From Tepidamorphaceae bacterium (lineage in GTDB: Bacteria > Pseudomonadota > Alphaproteobacteria > Rhizobiales > Tepidamorphaceae): 64,000 nt of DNA. Location: positions 54,390 to 118,389 of the forward strand of contig JANQNT010000030.1 in NCBI GenBank assembly GCA_028279445.1, given 5' to 3'. The position numbers and the translations under genes were made by a program. The notes below the pieces were generated by a model. That model made no database searches. It saw only the letters and a program-made list of their open reading frames with translations, and was not told the DNA's origin. Positions 17,595-27,470 of this stretch are shown in pieces; position 1 is the first letter of the stretch; every line of letters starts with the position of its first letter.

Positions 17595-18319
17595 ACGAAA
17601 GGCATTCCGTCGCGCGGGATGATCCGCGTCGCCGAGGAGCCGATCAGCACGACGGTGCGCATATCGGCCATGTCGGGCGTGGCATTCGCCAGACGGACGA
17701 CACGCAAATCTTCTTCGGGCGTGGAGACCGCCCGCGCGAAGACAAGAACCCGGTCCGGTTCACAGGCCTCGCGGAGCAGGTCCAGCGCGCGAACGAACCC
17801 CTCGGGGCGGGCCTTCGAGCGCGGGTTGTAGAGCGCGATGGCGAAATCCGCCTCCACCGCCAGGCGCAGCCGCCGCTCGATCAGCTCCCAGGGCTTGAGG
17901 TTGTCGCTCAGGTTGATGGCGCAGAAATCGTGACCGAGGGGCGCGCCGGCTCGCGCGGCGGCAGCCAGCATCGCCGTGACGCCGGGGAGGACGCGGATGT
18001 CGAGCGTGCGCCAGGACTCTGGTCCTGCCTCAACCGCCTCGAAGACTGCGGCGGCCATGGCGAAGACCCCGGGGTCACCGGAACTGACAACCACGACGCG
18101 CTTGTCCTCCGCCGCCATCTCCAGCGCATGCCGCGCGCGGTCGAGTTCCTCGCGGTTGTCCGTCTCGTGCCGGTTGAGGCCGGGACGGTCGGGGACACGC
18201 TGCACATAGGGGCTGTAGCCGACCACATCGCTCGCGTCGGCCAGGGCCGCCGTGACCTCATGGGTTACGAGGCAATCGTCGCCTGGTCCCAGACCCGCGA
18301 TGACGAGCCAGCCGGTCAT
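17567..18319 (-). CDS. cobJ: Precorrin-3B C17-methyltransferase
   Basis: A 250-residue tetrapyrrole methylase that performs C17 methylation and ring contraction to precorrin-4. It begins WLVIAGLGPGDDCLVTHEVTAAL and contains VVVVSSGDPGVFAMAAAVFE, RVLPGVTAMLAAAARAGAPLG and ALYNPRSKARP. The length is that of the plain methyltransferase, with no fused CbiG or CbiH partner. The start overlaps cobI by 4 bases. Its 3' end overlaps the 3' end of cobK. Confidence 0.94.
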   Translation of the reverse strand: MTGWLVIAGLGPGDDCLVTHEVTAALADASDVVGYSPYVQRVPDRPGLNRHETDNREELDRARHALEMAAEDKRVVVVSSGDPGVFAMAAAVFEAVEAGPESWRTLDIRVLPGVTAMLAAAARAGAPLGHDFCAINLSDNLKPWELIERRLRLAVEADFAIALYNPRSKARPEGFVRALDLLREACEPDRVLVFARAVSTPEEDLRVVRLANATPDMADMRTVVLIGSSATRIIPRDGMPFVYTPRTVSL

Positions 18320-19050
18320 GGCCGGCGCCCCTGACCATGGACGATGACGATGGAGAAGTAGGGCACGGGCTGGTCGCCGGCCTCGGACAGCGGCACCGCG
18401 CGTTCCTCGGCCATGCTGGCACATTCGACGAGCCAGGCGCGGTCGATCTTGCCCGCCGCCTGCAGGGCGTTGCGGACCTTCGGCAGGTTGCGTCCGACCT
18501 TCATCACAACAATCGCGTCCGCATCGGTCATGCGCCGGGTCAGCTCCGCCTGCGGCATTGTGCCGAGAAGGACGTACAGGGCGTCATCGCCCCAGGTGAC
18601 GGGGATGCCCGTCGCGGTCCAGGCCGCCGACATACCTGTGATGGCCGGCACGACGCGCACCGGCACGTCGTCTTTCAGCCGCGTGTAGAGATGCATGAAG
18701 GAGCCGTAGAAGAACGGATCGCCCTCGCACAGGACGATGATGTCCTCGCCGCTGAGGGCCAGATCGCGCAGGCGTTCCGACACCTCGGCATAGAAGCCCG
18801 AAAGGCAGGCGGCATAGCCCGGATCGTCGAGCGCGATCTCGGTCGTGACCGGGTATTCCATGGCGATTTCCCGGACGTCGTCGCGCAGCATACGGTCCAC
18901 GATGGTCCGCGCCCGGCCGGGCCGACCGGCCTTGCGGAAGAAGGCGACATGGCCTGCGCCGCGCACCAGCCGGTCGGCGCGAACGCTCATCAGGTCCGGG
19001 TCGCCGGGGCCGAGGCCAACGCCCCAGATCGTGCCTGCGCCAGTGCTCAT
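18316..19050 (-). CDS. cobI: Precorrin-2 C20-methyltransferase
   Basis: A 244-residue methylase that begins IWGVGLGPGDPDLMSVRADRL and shows CEGDPFFYGSFMHLY and VVPAITGMSAAWTATGIPV, all typical of CobI/CbiL. It converts precorrin-2 to precorrin-3A. The start overlaps cobH by 4 bases and the end overlaps cobJ by 4 bases, so it is tightly coupled in the operon. Confidence 0.94.
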   Translation of the reverse strand: MSTGAGTIWGVGLGPGDPDLMSVRADRLVRGAGHVAFFRKAGRPGRARTIVDRMLRDDVREIAMEYPVTTEIALDDPGYAACLSGFYAEVSERLRDLALSGEDIIVLCEGDPFFYGSFMHLYTRLKDDVPVRVVPAITGMSAAWTATGIPVTWGDDALYVLLGTMPQAELTRRMTDADAIVVMKVGRNLPKVRNALQAAGKIDRAWLVECASMAEERAVPLSEAGDQPVPYFSIVIVHGQGRRP

Positions 19051-19676
19051 TCCGCGCGGCTCGCGATGGCGTTGACCGCGGCAACGGTGATCGCACTGCC
19101 GCCAAGCCGGCCCTCGACGATCAGGCAGGGGACGGGCTGGGCCTGCCACAGCGCGGCCTTCGATTCCGCCGCGCCGACGAAGCCCACCGGGCAGCCGATG
19201 ATCGCGGCGGGGCGCGGGCAATCGGGGTCTTCCAGCATCTCGAGAAGATGGAACAGCGCGGTCGGCGCGTTGCCGATGGCGATCAGGCTGCCGGCAAGCT
19301 GTGGCCGCCACAGCTCCAGCGCGGCGGCGGACCGTGTCGTGCCGAGCCGTGCGGCGAGGTCTGGCACCCGCGTGTCCTGCAGTGTGCAGATCACGGAATT
19401 GCCGGCCGGCAGCCGCTTGCGCGTCACGCCTTCGCTGACCATGCGCGCGTCGCACAGGATCGGGGCGCCCGCCTCAAGGGCTGCACGGGCGGCAGCGACC
19501 ATGCCGGGGGAAAACCGTACGTCGGCCTCAAGCCCCACCAAACCTGCGGCATGGATCATGCGAACCGCGACCTGTTCCTCGTCCGGGGCGAACCGCGCCA
19601 GGTCTGCCTCGGCCCGGATCGTGGCGAAACTCTCTGCATAGATCGCCGCGCCGTCCGTTTCGTAGCTGTAAGGCAT
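19047..19676 (-). CDS. cobH: Precorrin-8X methylmutase
   Basis: A 209-residue protein that moves the C11 methyl group to C12, yielding hydrogenobyrinic acid. The active-site region ARMVSEGVTRKRLP and the conserved IGNAPTALFHLLEM and GCPVGFVGAAESKAAL segments identify it. The catalytic histidine expected in this family is His42 in RMIHAAGLV. It overlaps cobI by 4 bases and is separated from cobG by three bases. Confidence 0.95.
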   Translation of the reverse strand: MPYSYETDGAAIYAESFATIRAEADLARFAPDEEQVAVRMIHAAGLVGLEADVRFSPGMVAAARAALEAGAPILCDARMVSEGVTRKRLPAGNSVICTLQDTRVPDLAARLGTTRSAAALELWRPQLAGSLIAIGNAPTALFHLLEMLEDPDCPRPAAIIGCPVGFVGAAESKAALWQAQPVPCLIVEGRLGGSAITVAAVNAIASRAE

Positions 19677-19679
19677 GGA

Positions 19680-20852
19680 TCAGCCGTCCGTGATGTCCGT
19701 CAACTGCCGCGCCGTGATGCCGCGCCGGACGGGGTCGTCCCATGGCGCGCCGTCCCTGACAAGATCGAAGCGGCCGTCCCGGCCGACCAGCGTCACGTCT
19801 GAACGACTGGGATGCGCGCAGCCCTTTGCGCAGCCCGACACATGCAGCGTGGCGTTCTCGGGCAGGTCCGCGGCGAGCGCACGGGCCAGCGGGCGGGTCT
19901 CGGCCTCGGCCTGGGGGCAACCGGGCGCGCCGGTGCAGGCATGAATGCGCGAGAGCGGGTCGGAGGGATCGGTCAGCAGCGTCTCGTGGTTATCGAAGAG
20001 GTTTGCATCTTCGAGCCCCGGCAGGAAGATCATGCGCCAGGGCGTGATCCGGAGGGCGGATGGCGCGGCCTCGGCAAGCTCGCGCAAATCGGACGGCCTA
20101 AGCTGTCCGAAGGCGGCCGCCACGAGCAGACCGCCGGGCACCGCGCCCGCTCGCGGCGCTGGGGCAGTGGGGTTTGGTGGTCGGTCTCCAGCCAGGTCAT
20201 CGGGTAGCGACCTGCCGGCAGCCAGATGGCGTGCCATCCGGCCCCGGCCGTCTTGCCCGACCCCTCCCGAGGCGATGAACCAGCGGGCAAGGTCGAGCGC
20301 GAGGGCCACTGCGCCAGGGGCATCTGGCGATGCCCGTCCTGCTTCGTACCCATCGGCACGTACGATCAGACACGCGCCACACGCCTCGATGCGAATGTCT
20401 CCGCTCACCTCGGCCAGATGCCGGTTTGCTCCTGCGTCCACCACAAATCCGAACTTCGAGGGCAGCGGTTCGAACTCCGGCGCGCGCAACCCTTCGGCAA
20501 GAGTCGCCGCGATCCGCGACTGGATGTTGTCGGTTTCTCTGTCTCGGAACGGATCGACCACGATGTTGCGTCGACCCTCGATCTGAGGATCGGCATCGAG
20601 CAGGCCGAGCTCGGCCAGTGCGTCCAGCAGGGGGCCATGCCCCGCTTCGGTCACGCCGCGCAGTTGCAGGTTGGCCCGGTTCGTCAGGTCGATCAGTCCA
20701 TTGCCGAACCGCTGAGAAGCTGCGGCAAGGCCGCGCGCCTGGGCAGTGGTCAATTCGCCCATCGGCGGGCGCACGCGCACCACCAGCCCGTCGCCGGAGA
20801 CCATGGGCCGGTGCGCGCCCGGGCACCAGCCCCGGATGGCGGGCGCGCTCAT
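19680..20852 (-). CDS. cobG: Precorrin-3B synthase
   Basis: A 390-residue sulfite/nitrite reductase-like monooxygenase with an Fe4S4 cluster that hydroxylates precorrin-3A at C20 using O2. The cysteine motifs [10 protein letters not shown] and GCAKGCAHP near the C-terminus supply the cluster ligands. CobG is a marker of the oxygen-dependent pathway. It overlaps cobN by 4 bases. The protein contains the ferredoxin-like half-domain NIVVDPFRD and the repeated domain halves of the family. Confidence 0.93.
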   Translation of the reverse strand: MSAPAIRGWCPGAHRPMVSGDGLVVRVRPPMGELTTAQARGLAAASQRFGNGLIDLTNRANLQLRGVTEAGHGPLLDALAELGLLDADPQIEGRRNIVVDPFRDRETDNIQSRIAATLAEGLRAPEFEPLPSKFGFVVDAGANRHLAEVSGDIRIEACGACLIVRADGYEAGRASPDAPGAVALALDLARWFIASGGVGQDGRGRMARHLAAGRSLPDDLAGDRPPNPTAPAPRAGAVPGGLLVAAAFGQLRPSDLRELAEAAPSALRITPWRMIFLPGLEDANLFDNHETLLTDPSDPLSRIHACTGAPGCPQAEAETRPLARALAADLPENATLHVSGCAKGCAHPSRSDVTLVGRDGRFDLVRDGAPWDDPVRRGITARQLTDITDG

Positions 20853-23800
20853 GTGCCGGTCTCCAGTGTCGGCGCTTCCAGTTCGGCGAGGATCGAGTTG
20901 CGTCGCGACTGCCAGAGGCCCGCCGCGTACAACTCCGTGAAGCGTGCGCGCATGGCCGCCAGTGCCTCGGGATTGGCCTGCTCCAGGAAGGCGGTGACGT
21001 CCTCGTCGCCGAGCGTCGCATCCCAGAACTGATCGAAGAGGTGCGGGCTGACGACGCCGGCCAGATGGGCGAAGGCGGCCATGTTCTCCAGCGTTGCCGC
21101 GATTTCGGCCGCGCCACGGAAACCGTGCCTGCGCATGCCTGCGATCCAGCCGGGGTTCGCCGCGCGGGCCTGCACGACGCGGGCGATTTCCTCGGTCAGC
21201 GCGCGTGCCCGTGGGCGTGCGGGATCCGTGTTGTCGACATGGTAGAGCCGCGCCGCCCCGCCCACGACCTTCTGTGCAGCGGCGAAACCGGCCTCGTGGC
21301 TGGCATAGTCCTCGGCCAGCAGCAGGTCGGTCTCTGGCAGATCCTGCAGATGCACGAAGGCGTCGGCCTGCGCCACGCGGGCCTTCAGCCCATCCATGTC
21401 GCGGGCTTGCCGGTCGCCGTCGAGCGCCCAGCTTGAGGCCGCGAGCCAGGCCTCGCCGGCGGCCCGATGCCCCTCCTCGGAGTAGTCGCCGAGACTTGAT
21501 CCCATGCCGAGGCCGAAGTTGCCGGGCGCCGGGCCGTAGACCCGCGCCTCGCTCTGGCCGACATAGGGGTTCCAGTCGGCCGTCTCATCGCGCGCCGCCA
21601 GGGCACGCACCGCCTGCTGGAAGAGGGCCGAGAGTGTTGGAAAGACGTCGCGGAACAGGCCCGAGACGCGCAGCGTCACGTCGATGCGCGGACGGTCGAG
21701 TTCGGCGATCGGCACGATCTCGATGCCTGAGACCCGCTCCGACCCGTCGTCCCAGACCGGCCGTACGCCGAGCAGCGCCAGCGCCATGGCGAATTCCTCG
21801 CCCGCCGTGCGCATTGTGGCTGAGCCCCACAAGTCGACGATAAGCCCCCGCGGCCAGTCGCCTTCGTCCTGGAGATGGCGGCGGATCAGTTCGTCGGCCA
21901 GCACGACGCCCTGCCGGAACGCGGCACGGGTCGGCACGCTGCGCGGATCGGTGGTGAAGAGGTTGCGGCCCGTGGGCAGCACATCCGTGCGTCCGCGATA
22001 GGGTGAGCCCGAGGGGCCGGGCTCGATCATGCGGCCGGCCAGTGCATCGAGCAGCGCGCGCTGTTCGGCTTGGGCCGAAGTCGTGGTGTCGAATGGGCCG
22101 TCGTTGTCTGGTGTACGGCTACGGCCCCAGACATGCAGCCCGTCGCCGAACTGGCTTTCCTTGATGTCGCAGACGAAGCGATCGATGCGGGTGATGGCCT
22201 CCGCCGGGCAGGAGACCGTCTCGATGCCGAGGTCCTGTTCCACCCCACGCGCCCGCGCCTCGTCGCGGATGTCGGCCATCAGCCGGTCCCGCCGGCGCGG
22301 GTCCAGTCCATCGGCGTTGGAGAACTCGTCGAGCAGAGCCTCGAGACGGGCAAGCCGTTGCGGGGTGCCCGAGGCCTTCAGCGGCGGCGGGATGTGACCG
22401 ATGGTGAGGGCCCCGATCCGGCGCTTGGCCTGCGCGGCCTCGCCGGGATCGTTGACGATGAAGGGATAGATCACCGGCAGATCGCCGATCAGCACCTCGG
22501 GCCAGCAGGCGTCGGAAAGCGCCACCGCCTTGCCCGGCAGCCATTCGAGCGTGCCGTGGGCGCCGATGTGGATCAGCGCGTCGGCCTGCTCCCTGAGCCA
22601 GAGATAGAACGCGACATAGGCATGGCGGGGCACGCGGGAGAGGTCGTGGTAGTCGTCCTCGCGCGTCTTTGGCGTGCCCCGTTCGGGTTGCAGGGCGACC
22701 AGCGCCGAACCACGCCGGACGGCAGCGAAGGCGAAGCCGTCCTCGGTCGCATCCGTGTCCTCCTCAGGAGCGCCCCAGGCGGATTGCAGATCGTCGCGAA
22801 GGCCTCTTGGCAGCCGGGCGAGAGCTGCGCGGTAGGTTTCCATCGGCAAGCTGATGCGCTCGGTCGCGAGCGCTTTGTGCAAGGCCATGCCGGGGGCAAT
22901 GCGGTGCCCGGTTTCCGCAAGATCGCCGAGGATCGCCTCGGCCGAGGCGAGCGCGTCGAGGCCGACCGCGTGGGCCATGTTCCAGTCGCGGCCCGGATAA
23001 GTCGAGAGCACCAGCGCCACCCGCTGCGCATCGGGCGGGGTGATCGCCAGACGATGCCATGCCGTGACGCGATCGGCGATCGCGGCGATGCGTTCGCCTT
23101 CGGGCCGATGGGCGTAGCGCGAAAACTGCAGGTCCGGATCGCGGTCGCCTGGTTCCTTGAAGGAGGCCACGCCGGCAAAGAGCCGCCCGTCCACTTCGGG
23201 CAGGACGACATGCATGGCGAGATCGGCGGGCGAAAGGCCGCGTTCGGCCTCGGCCCAGGCCTTGCGCGTGGAAGTGGCCAGCGCGACCTGGAACACCGGC
23301 ACGCCGCCTGCGTCGAGAGGCGAGGACCCGGCGTCGCCCCGGCCGGAGAACGACGTCGCGTTGACGATTGCCGCGGGGGCGAACTGCCGGACCTGGGTCT
23401 CCAGCCACGCCCGCGCGCCCGGTGCTTTGAGAGAAGGTGCGAACAGGCCGAGGGCGCGGAAGCCCCTATCGCGCAGCACGGCAAACAGCGCTTCGACCGG
23501 CGCAAGGTCGGCGGCAACGAGATAGGAGCGATAGAAGACGACGAGGACCAGCGGCGCGTCATCGTCACCGTGAATGGGGAGGGGCCCGTTCACGCCGTCC
23601 TCCGGCGCCCAGGTGCCAAACTCGGGTAGGGCTTTCAGTCCCGGTACGGGCCCGGCGTACAGCCCGGCCGCGAGTGCCATTTGGGCCAGCGCCGCCTGAG
23701 CCGCCACCGCGCCGCCTGCGTCGCAAAGATGGGCAAGACGGCGCAATGTGGAGGCCGGCACGGTCGAGACCGCGTCCAGCCGCGCGTCGGGCCGTCCGTC

Positions 23801-24157
23801 TGCGGGCAGCACCGCCAGGGCGATCCCCTTTTCCCGCGCCAGCGCTCCGATCTGTTGCAGACCGTAGGGCCAGTAGGGCACGCCGCCGATCAGGCGGATC
23901 AGGATGCCCTTGGCGCCATCAAGCGTCTGCTCGACATAGGTATCGACCGACAGCGGGTGTTTCAGCGCCGCGATGTTGGCGAGCCGCAGCGTGGGCAGTT
24001 GCCCGCGCGGCCCTGCGCCCCGGTGCCATCCTGCCGCGAACGCGCCGAGGTCGCTGTCGGAAAACGAAAGCACCACCAGATCCGCGGGCGACTGCCCCAG
24101 ATCGGTTGGCGTCTCGGTCTCCTCAAGCCCATGGCTTTCGCGGAAGATGACATGCAT
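20849..24157 (-). CDS. cobN: Cobaltochelatase large subunit
   Basis: An 1102-residue CobN/magnesium-chelatase-H protein that, with CobS and CobT, inserts cobalt into hydrogenobyrinic acid a,c-diamide. Recognisable segments are [37 protein letters not shown] (in part), [16 protein letters not shown] and [16 protein letters not shown]. It is somewhat shorter than some homologues (about 1,250 residues) but appears full length, with no break. CobS and CobT are not encoded in this window. It is 15 bases downstream of cobW. Confidence 0.94.
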   Translation of the reverse strand: MHVIFRESHGLEETETPTDLGQSPADLVVLSFSDSDLGAFAAGWHRGAGPRGQLPTLRLANIAALKHPLSVDTYVEQTLDGAKGILIRLIGGVPYWPYGLQQIGALAREKGIALAVLPADGRPDARLDAVSTVPASTLRRLAHLCDAGGAVAAQAALAQMALAAGLYAGPVPGLKALPEFGTWAPEDGVNGPLPIHGDDDAPLVLVVFYRSYLVAADLAPVEALFAVLRDRGFRALGLFAPSLKAPGARAWLETQVRQFAPAAIVNATSFSGRGDAGSSPLDAGGVPVFQVALATSTRKAWAEAERGLSPADLAMHVVLPEVDGRLFAGVASFKEPGDRDPDLQFSRYAHRPEGERIAAIADRVTAWHRLAITPPDAQRVALVLSTYPGRDWNMAHAVGLDALASAEAILGDLAETGHRIAPGMALHKALATERISLPMETYRAALARLPRGLRDDLQSAWGAPEEDTDATEDGFAFAAVRRGSALVALQPERGTPKTREDDYHDLSRVPRHAYVAFYLWLREQADALIHIGAHGTLEWLPGKAVALSDACWPEVLIGDLPVIYPFIVNDPGEAAQAKRRIGALTIGHIPPPLKASGTPQRLARLEALLDEFSNADGLDPRRRDRLMADIRDEARARGVEQDLGIETVSCPAEAITRIDRFVCDIKESQFGDGLHVWGRSRTPDNDGPFDTTTSAQAEQRALLDALAGRMIEPGPSGSPYRGRTDVLPTGRNLFTTDPRSVPTRAAFRQGVVLADELIRRHLQDEGDWPRGLIVDLWGSATMRTAGEEFAMALALLGVRPVWDDGSERVSGIEIVPIAELDRPRIDVTLRVSGLFRDVFPTLSALFQQAVRALAARDETADWNPYVGQSEARVYGPAPGNFGLGMGSSLGDYSEEGHRAAGEAWLAASSWALDGDRQARDMDGLKARVAQADAFVHLQDLPETDLLLAEDYASHEAGFAAAQKVVGGAARLYHVDNTDPARPRARALTEEIARVVQARAANPGWIAGMRRHGFRGAAEIAATLENMAAFAHLAGVVSPHLFDQFWDATLGDEDVTAFLEQANPEALAAMRARFTELYAAGLWQSRRNSILAELEAPTLETGT

Positions 24158-24172
24158 GGGCGTGTCCCGCAG

Positions 24173-25228
24173 TTACTCCGCTGCTTGTGGGTCGGGAAAC
24201 AGAGTACCGCGGATCGCCGCTGCGTCGATATCGTCGTGTTCGGCGATGATGACCAGCCGCCCGCGCCGGCCCTCCTCGGGCGTCCACGCACGGTCGAACT
24301 GGTGGCGCACCCGGGCACCGACGGCCTGGACCAGAAGCCGCATGGGCTTGCCCGCGATCGCGGCATACCCCTTGACGCGCAGGATGTTCTGCCCGGTCGC
24401 GAGTGCCCCGATGCGGGCCACCAGGTCGGCCGGGTCGGCGAACTCGGGGATGTCGATGACGACGCTGTCGAAATCGTCATGCTCATGGTCGTCATGCCCG
24501 TCATGGTGGCTCGGCCGCGCGTCCATGTCGCCCTCGGCGGCGGCCTCGAGTCCGAGGATCACGCGTGGATCGACCGCGCCCTCGGCGACCTCGATGAGCG
24601 GCAAGGGGCGGGGGACTTCGGCCTCGATGAGGGATTTTGCCTTGGCGATGCCCTCGGGTCCGGCGAGATCGGGTTTGGTCAGCAGGATGATGTCGGCGCA
24701 GGAAATCTGATCCTCGAACACTTCCGACAGCGGCGTTTCGTGGTCGATGCTCTCATCGGCGAGGCGCTGCGCGTCCACCGCCGCGACGTCCGGCGCGAAG
24801 CGTCCGGCTGCCACGGCTTCCGCATCGGCCAGTGCGATCACGCCGTCCACGGTGATCCTGGAGCGGATATCGGGCCAGTCGAAGGCCTTCAGCAGCGGCT
24901 TGGGCAGCGCCAGGCCCGACGTCTCGATCAGGATGTGGTCGGGGCGCGGATCGAGCGCCATCAGCGTCTCGATGGTGGGGATGAAATCGTCGGCCACGGT
25001 GCAACAGATGCAGCCATTGGCCAGTTCCAGGATGTTCTCGGCCGGGCAATCGGGGATCGCGCAGCCTTTCAGGATTTCGCCGTCGACACCGACATCGCCG
25101 AACTCGTTGACGACCACGGCCAGGCGCTTGCCGCCCGGGTTCTGCATCAGTTGCGTGATCAGCGTGGTCTTGCCCGAACCGAGGAAGCCGGTGATGACGG
25201 TGACGGGGAGTTTCTCAAGGTCGGGCAT
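24173..25228 (-). CDS. cobW: CobW metallochaperone GTPase
   Basis: A 351-residue G3E-family GTPase. It has a P-loop GFLGSGKTT, the metal-binding motif CICC in GCICCTV, Walker B-like ILIETSGLA and the guanine motif TKPD. A His/Asp-rich insertion (SHHDGHDDHEHDD) precedes the C-terminal CobW_C domain. CobW proteins are thought to deliver Co2+ to the cobaltochelatase; the neighbouring cobN supports that here. The ATG at 25228 has GGAGGG upstream. An upstream ORF extension is arginine-rich and lies within the preceding gene. Confidence 0.93.
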   Translation of the reverse strand: MPDLEKLPVTVITGFLGSGKTTLITQLMQNPGGKRLAVVVNEFGDVGVDGEILKGCAIPDCPAENILELANGCICCTVADDFIPTIETLMALDPRPDHILIETSGLALPKPLLKAFDWPDIRSRITVDGVIALADAEAVAAGRFAPDVAAVDAQRLADESIDHETPLSEVFEDQISCADIILLTKPDLAGPEGIAKAKSLIEAEVPRPLPLIEVAEGAVDPRVILGLEAAAEGDMDARPSHHDGHDDHEHDDFDSVVIDIPEFADPADLVARIGALATGQNILRVKGYAAIAGKPMRLLVQAVGARVRHQFDRAWTPEEGRRGRLVIIAEHDDIDAAAIRGTLFPDPQAAE

Positions 25229-25229
25229 G

Positions 25230-25625
25230 TCAGGTCCCTCCAGAGTTGGGATCGGTTGCATCGAGCGGCGGGATGCGCGCGATGCAGTTCTTGCGGAAGT
25301 GTTCCGGGCGCTCGCGCCATGGCACGAGCCCGTCCGGGGTCTCGGCATATTTCGCGACGCCTTCGCGAACCGTGTCGAGATGGGCGACCGGATCGAAGCG
25401 ACCATAGACATAGGTCCAGCGGCCGGGCCCGCGCAGGGCGAGCGTGCACCCTTGCGAGCAGTTCGACAGGCATTCCACGGGCGTGATGGTGGCGCCCGCG
25501 ATGCCGGACTCGGCGAGCTGGCGGAACAAGGCCGCGCCGGGGCGCTCGGCACCTTCGGTCACCTCCTGCTCCTGCCGGCAGCGGGTGCACACGAGCAGTT
25601 CCACCTGTGATGAGGGTCGCGTCAT
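25230..25625 (-). CDS. DUF1636-type thioredoxin-fold Fe-S protein, first gene of the cob operon
   Basis: A 131-residue protein with cysteines arranged as LLVCTRCRQ and, 35-40 residues later, VECLSNCSQGC. This pattern fits the thioredoxin-like [2Fe-2S] fold of the DUF1636 family, often found beside cobW. I choose the ATG at 25625, preceded by GGAG; other starts lie up to 11 codons upstream. It is the first gene after the minus-strand cobalamin riboswitch and ends one base before the cobW start. A redox or metal-delivery role for cobalt insertion is inference. Confidence 0.75.
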   Translation of the reverse strand: MTRPSSQVELLVCTRCRQEQEVTEGAERPGAALFRQLAESGIAGATITPVECLSNCSQGCTLALRGPGRWTYVYGRFDPVAHLDTVREGVAKYAETPDGLVPWRERPEHFRKNCIARIPPLDATDPNSGGT

Positions 25626-25724
25626 GCGATCTCCATCCATTTCGGACGGCAGAGGCATGGAGCGGAAGCGCGGCAGACGGCCGCCTGTCCGACACCCAGG
25701 ACACCCCGCCCGGCTACAAGCGTC

Positions 25725-25908
25725 GCGCTGGCAGGTCTCCCGGCTTGCGGATGTCAGGGGTTTCCCTGTCGGTCGCCCGGCCTTCCCGATCCGCGGATGC
25801 GGTCAGTGGCCATCGGGCGCCCTCTCCGGTCACGGTCGCGGGGGCGGCTGCGGTTCGGCCCGTTGGATCGGGCCTCGCGCATTCCCTTTTCACCTGTTAG
25901 CACAGGCA
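25725..25908 (-). ncRNA. Cobalamin riboswitch controlling the cob operon
   Basis: Read on the minus strand, the element shows the conserved core CCGAACCGCAGCCGCC (near 25860-25840), the GCCACTG equivalent at 25804-25810 and the B12 box GCAAGCCGGGAGACCTGCC at 25748-25730. The order and spacing match the AdoCbl riboswitch. It ends about 100 bases before the first minus-strand gene (25625), so it should repress the whole leftward cob operon when B12 is plentiful. Boundaries are approximate. Confidence 0.92.
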
Positions 25909-25966
25909 CCAGCATGATCAGATGTTCAGGCCCAAGTGCCCCTGTCAAGCGATAAGGAACCGAGCA

Positions 25967-26575
25967 ATGGATGAGGTGACCGTCCGCCACAACGAGAAGA
26001 TGAAACGCATCAAGGCCGCGCGCGACGAGATGATGAAGACCAAGACCGAGGAGAAGGGTCTGATCATCGTCCATACCGGCGCGGGCAAGGGTAAATCGTC
26101 TTCGGGATTCGGCATGATCATGCGTTGTATCGCCCATGGCATGCCCTGCGCGGTCGTCCAGTTCATCAAGGGCAAATGGAAGACCGGGGAGAAGACCTTT
26201 CTGCGTGAGCGTTTCGCAGACGAATGCCGGTTCTTCGTCTCGGGCGAGGGCTTCACCTGGGAGACGCAGGACCGCGAGCGCGACGTGGCGGCGGCCAGGG
26301 CTGGCTGGGAAAAGGCCAAGGAGTTCATTCTCGATCCCGAAATCCGGTTCGTGATGCTCGACGAGATCAATATCGCGCTGCGCTACGACTACCTCGATAT
26401 CGATGAGGTCGTGGACTTTCTGCTGACGCAGAAGCCGGCCATGACCCATGTCTGCCTGACGGGCCGCAACGCCAAGCCCGAACTGATCGAGGCCGCCGAC
26501 CTCGTGACGGAGATGACGCTGACGAAGCACCCGTTCAAGGACGGCGTGAAGGCCCAGAAGGGGGTGGAGTTCTGA
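25967..26575 (+). CDS. cobO: Cob(I)yrinic acid a,c-diamide adenosyltransferase
   Basis: A 202-residue CobO/CobA(BtuR)-type corrinoid adenosyltransferase. It has the P-loop VHTGAGKGKSSSGFG, the FIKGKWKTGE segment and VMLDEINIALRYDYL. It transfers the adenosyl group from ATP to cob(I)yrinic acid a,c-diamide. The ATG at 25967 has AAGGA upstream. It is divergent from the riboswitch-controlled operon and begins a short rightward operon with the DUF1289 gene and cobQ. Confidence 0.95.
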   Translation: MDEVTVRHNEKMKRIKAARDEMMKTKTEEKGLIIVHTGAGKGKSSSGFGMIMRCIAHGMPCAVVQFIKGKWKTGEKTFLRERFADECRFFVSGEGFTWETQDRERDVAAARAGWEKAKEFILDPEIRFVMLDEINIALRYDYLDIDEVVDFLLTQKPAMTHVCLTGRNAKPELIEAADLVTEMTLTKHPFKDGVKAQKGVEF

Positions 26576-27465
26576 TGACCGTCGCCGCCATACGCCGTCC
26601 GCCCGCGAGCCCCTGCGTGGGCGTCTGCATCATCGACGAGGAGCGCGGGCTCTGCACCGGTTGTGCCCGCACGGTCGAGGAGGTCGCCGCCTGGGGTGGC
26701 GCGTCCGACGCGTTCCGCGAGGCGGTCTGGGCCGCCCTGCCGGAGAGGGCAGCGGCGATGGGGCTCTCCGTGCGGCGGCTGGACTGGCGCGAGGCAGGGC
26801 TGCTCGATGAGATGGAGCGACTGTTTGCCGAGGCGGCCGGCACCTTCGTCGTTGGTGTTTACGGCGCGGTCGGCGAAGTGATGCGCGACGCGGACGAACC
26901 ATATGACGCGCGGCGCGAGGGTGTCTCTCTCACGCTGGCAACTGCCCGGTCGGCCATCCGCATCGAGGCCTTGCCCTCCCTGACCGCGATCGAGATCGGG
27001 CGCGCCGGGCGACCGCCATTGATCGCACTGGCGGTGCCCAAGGCACGTGCGCCGGCGCCCGGTCCATCCGTGCTGACCGATCTGGGGTCGGGCGACGATG
27101 CACTCCTGCCGCGCGACGCGGGCGGGCGGCGCTTCGACGTCGGCCTGGGCCGGCGCGCGGCGCGGTTCACCATGCGGTGTTCCGACACGCTGGCGGCGGA
27201 TATCGCTCCCCATTGCGGGGTCCCCTGGCCTGACTGCCTGGGCCTCGTCGGCGCGGGCGTGCTGGCGGAAAGCCCGGTCCGCGTTATCGAGGCGCCCTGC
27301 GTGCGTGCCGAGGTCGATGCGGTCATCCCGCCGCCGGGTGGAGCCTCGCCCGAGGGTCCCCACACGCACCTGCTTCCCGGCCACATCGCGCAGGGCTTCG
27401 ACACGCCGCCCACCGTGCCCCTTCCGGACGGCTACGTGCTGTCGGCGCTGTTCTATCCGCGCTAG
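26575..27465 (+). CDS. DUF1289 protein with an uncharacterised C-terminal domain, in the cobO-cobQ operon
   Basis: A 296-residue protein. Residues about 10-60 form a DUF1289 domain with [29 protein letters not shown], shown here as shorter motifs CVGVC and [12 protein letters not shown]; its cysteines probably bind zinc or an Fe-S cluster. The remaining ~230 residues match no family I can name; they contain [19 protein letters not shown] and end [13 protein letters not shown]1289 is usually a stand-alone protein of about 60 residues, so this is a fusion. It overlaps cobO by one base and precedes cobQ by 5 bases, so a cobalamin-related function is likely but unproven. Confidence 0.6.
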   Translation: MTVAAIRRPPASPCVGVCIIDEERGLCTGCARTVEEVAAWGGASDAFREAVWAALPERAAAMGLSVRRLDWREAGLLDEMERLFAEAAGTFVVGVYGAVGEVMRDADEPYDARREGVSLTLATARSAIRIEALPSLTAIEIGRAGRPPLIALAVPKARAPAPGPSVLTDLGSGDDALLPRDAGGRRFDVGLGRRAARFTMRCSDTLAADIAPHCGVPWPDCLGLVGAGVLAESPVRVIEAPCVRAEVDAVIPPPGGASPEGPHTHLLPGHIAQGFDTPPTVPLPDGYVLSALFYPR

Positions 27466-27470
27466 CGCCA

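Noticed and set aside
22070..23629. 519-codon plus-strand frame opposite cobN
   Set aside because: Antisense shadow of cobN; no domain recognised.
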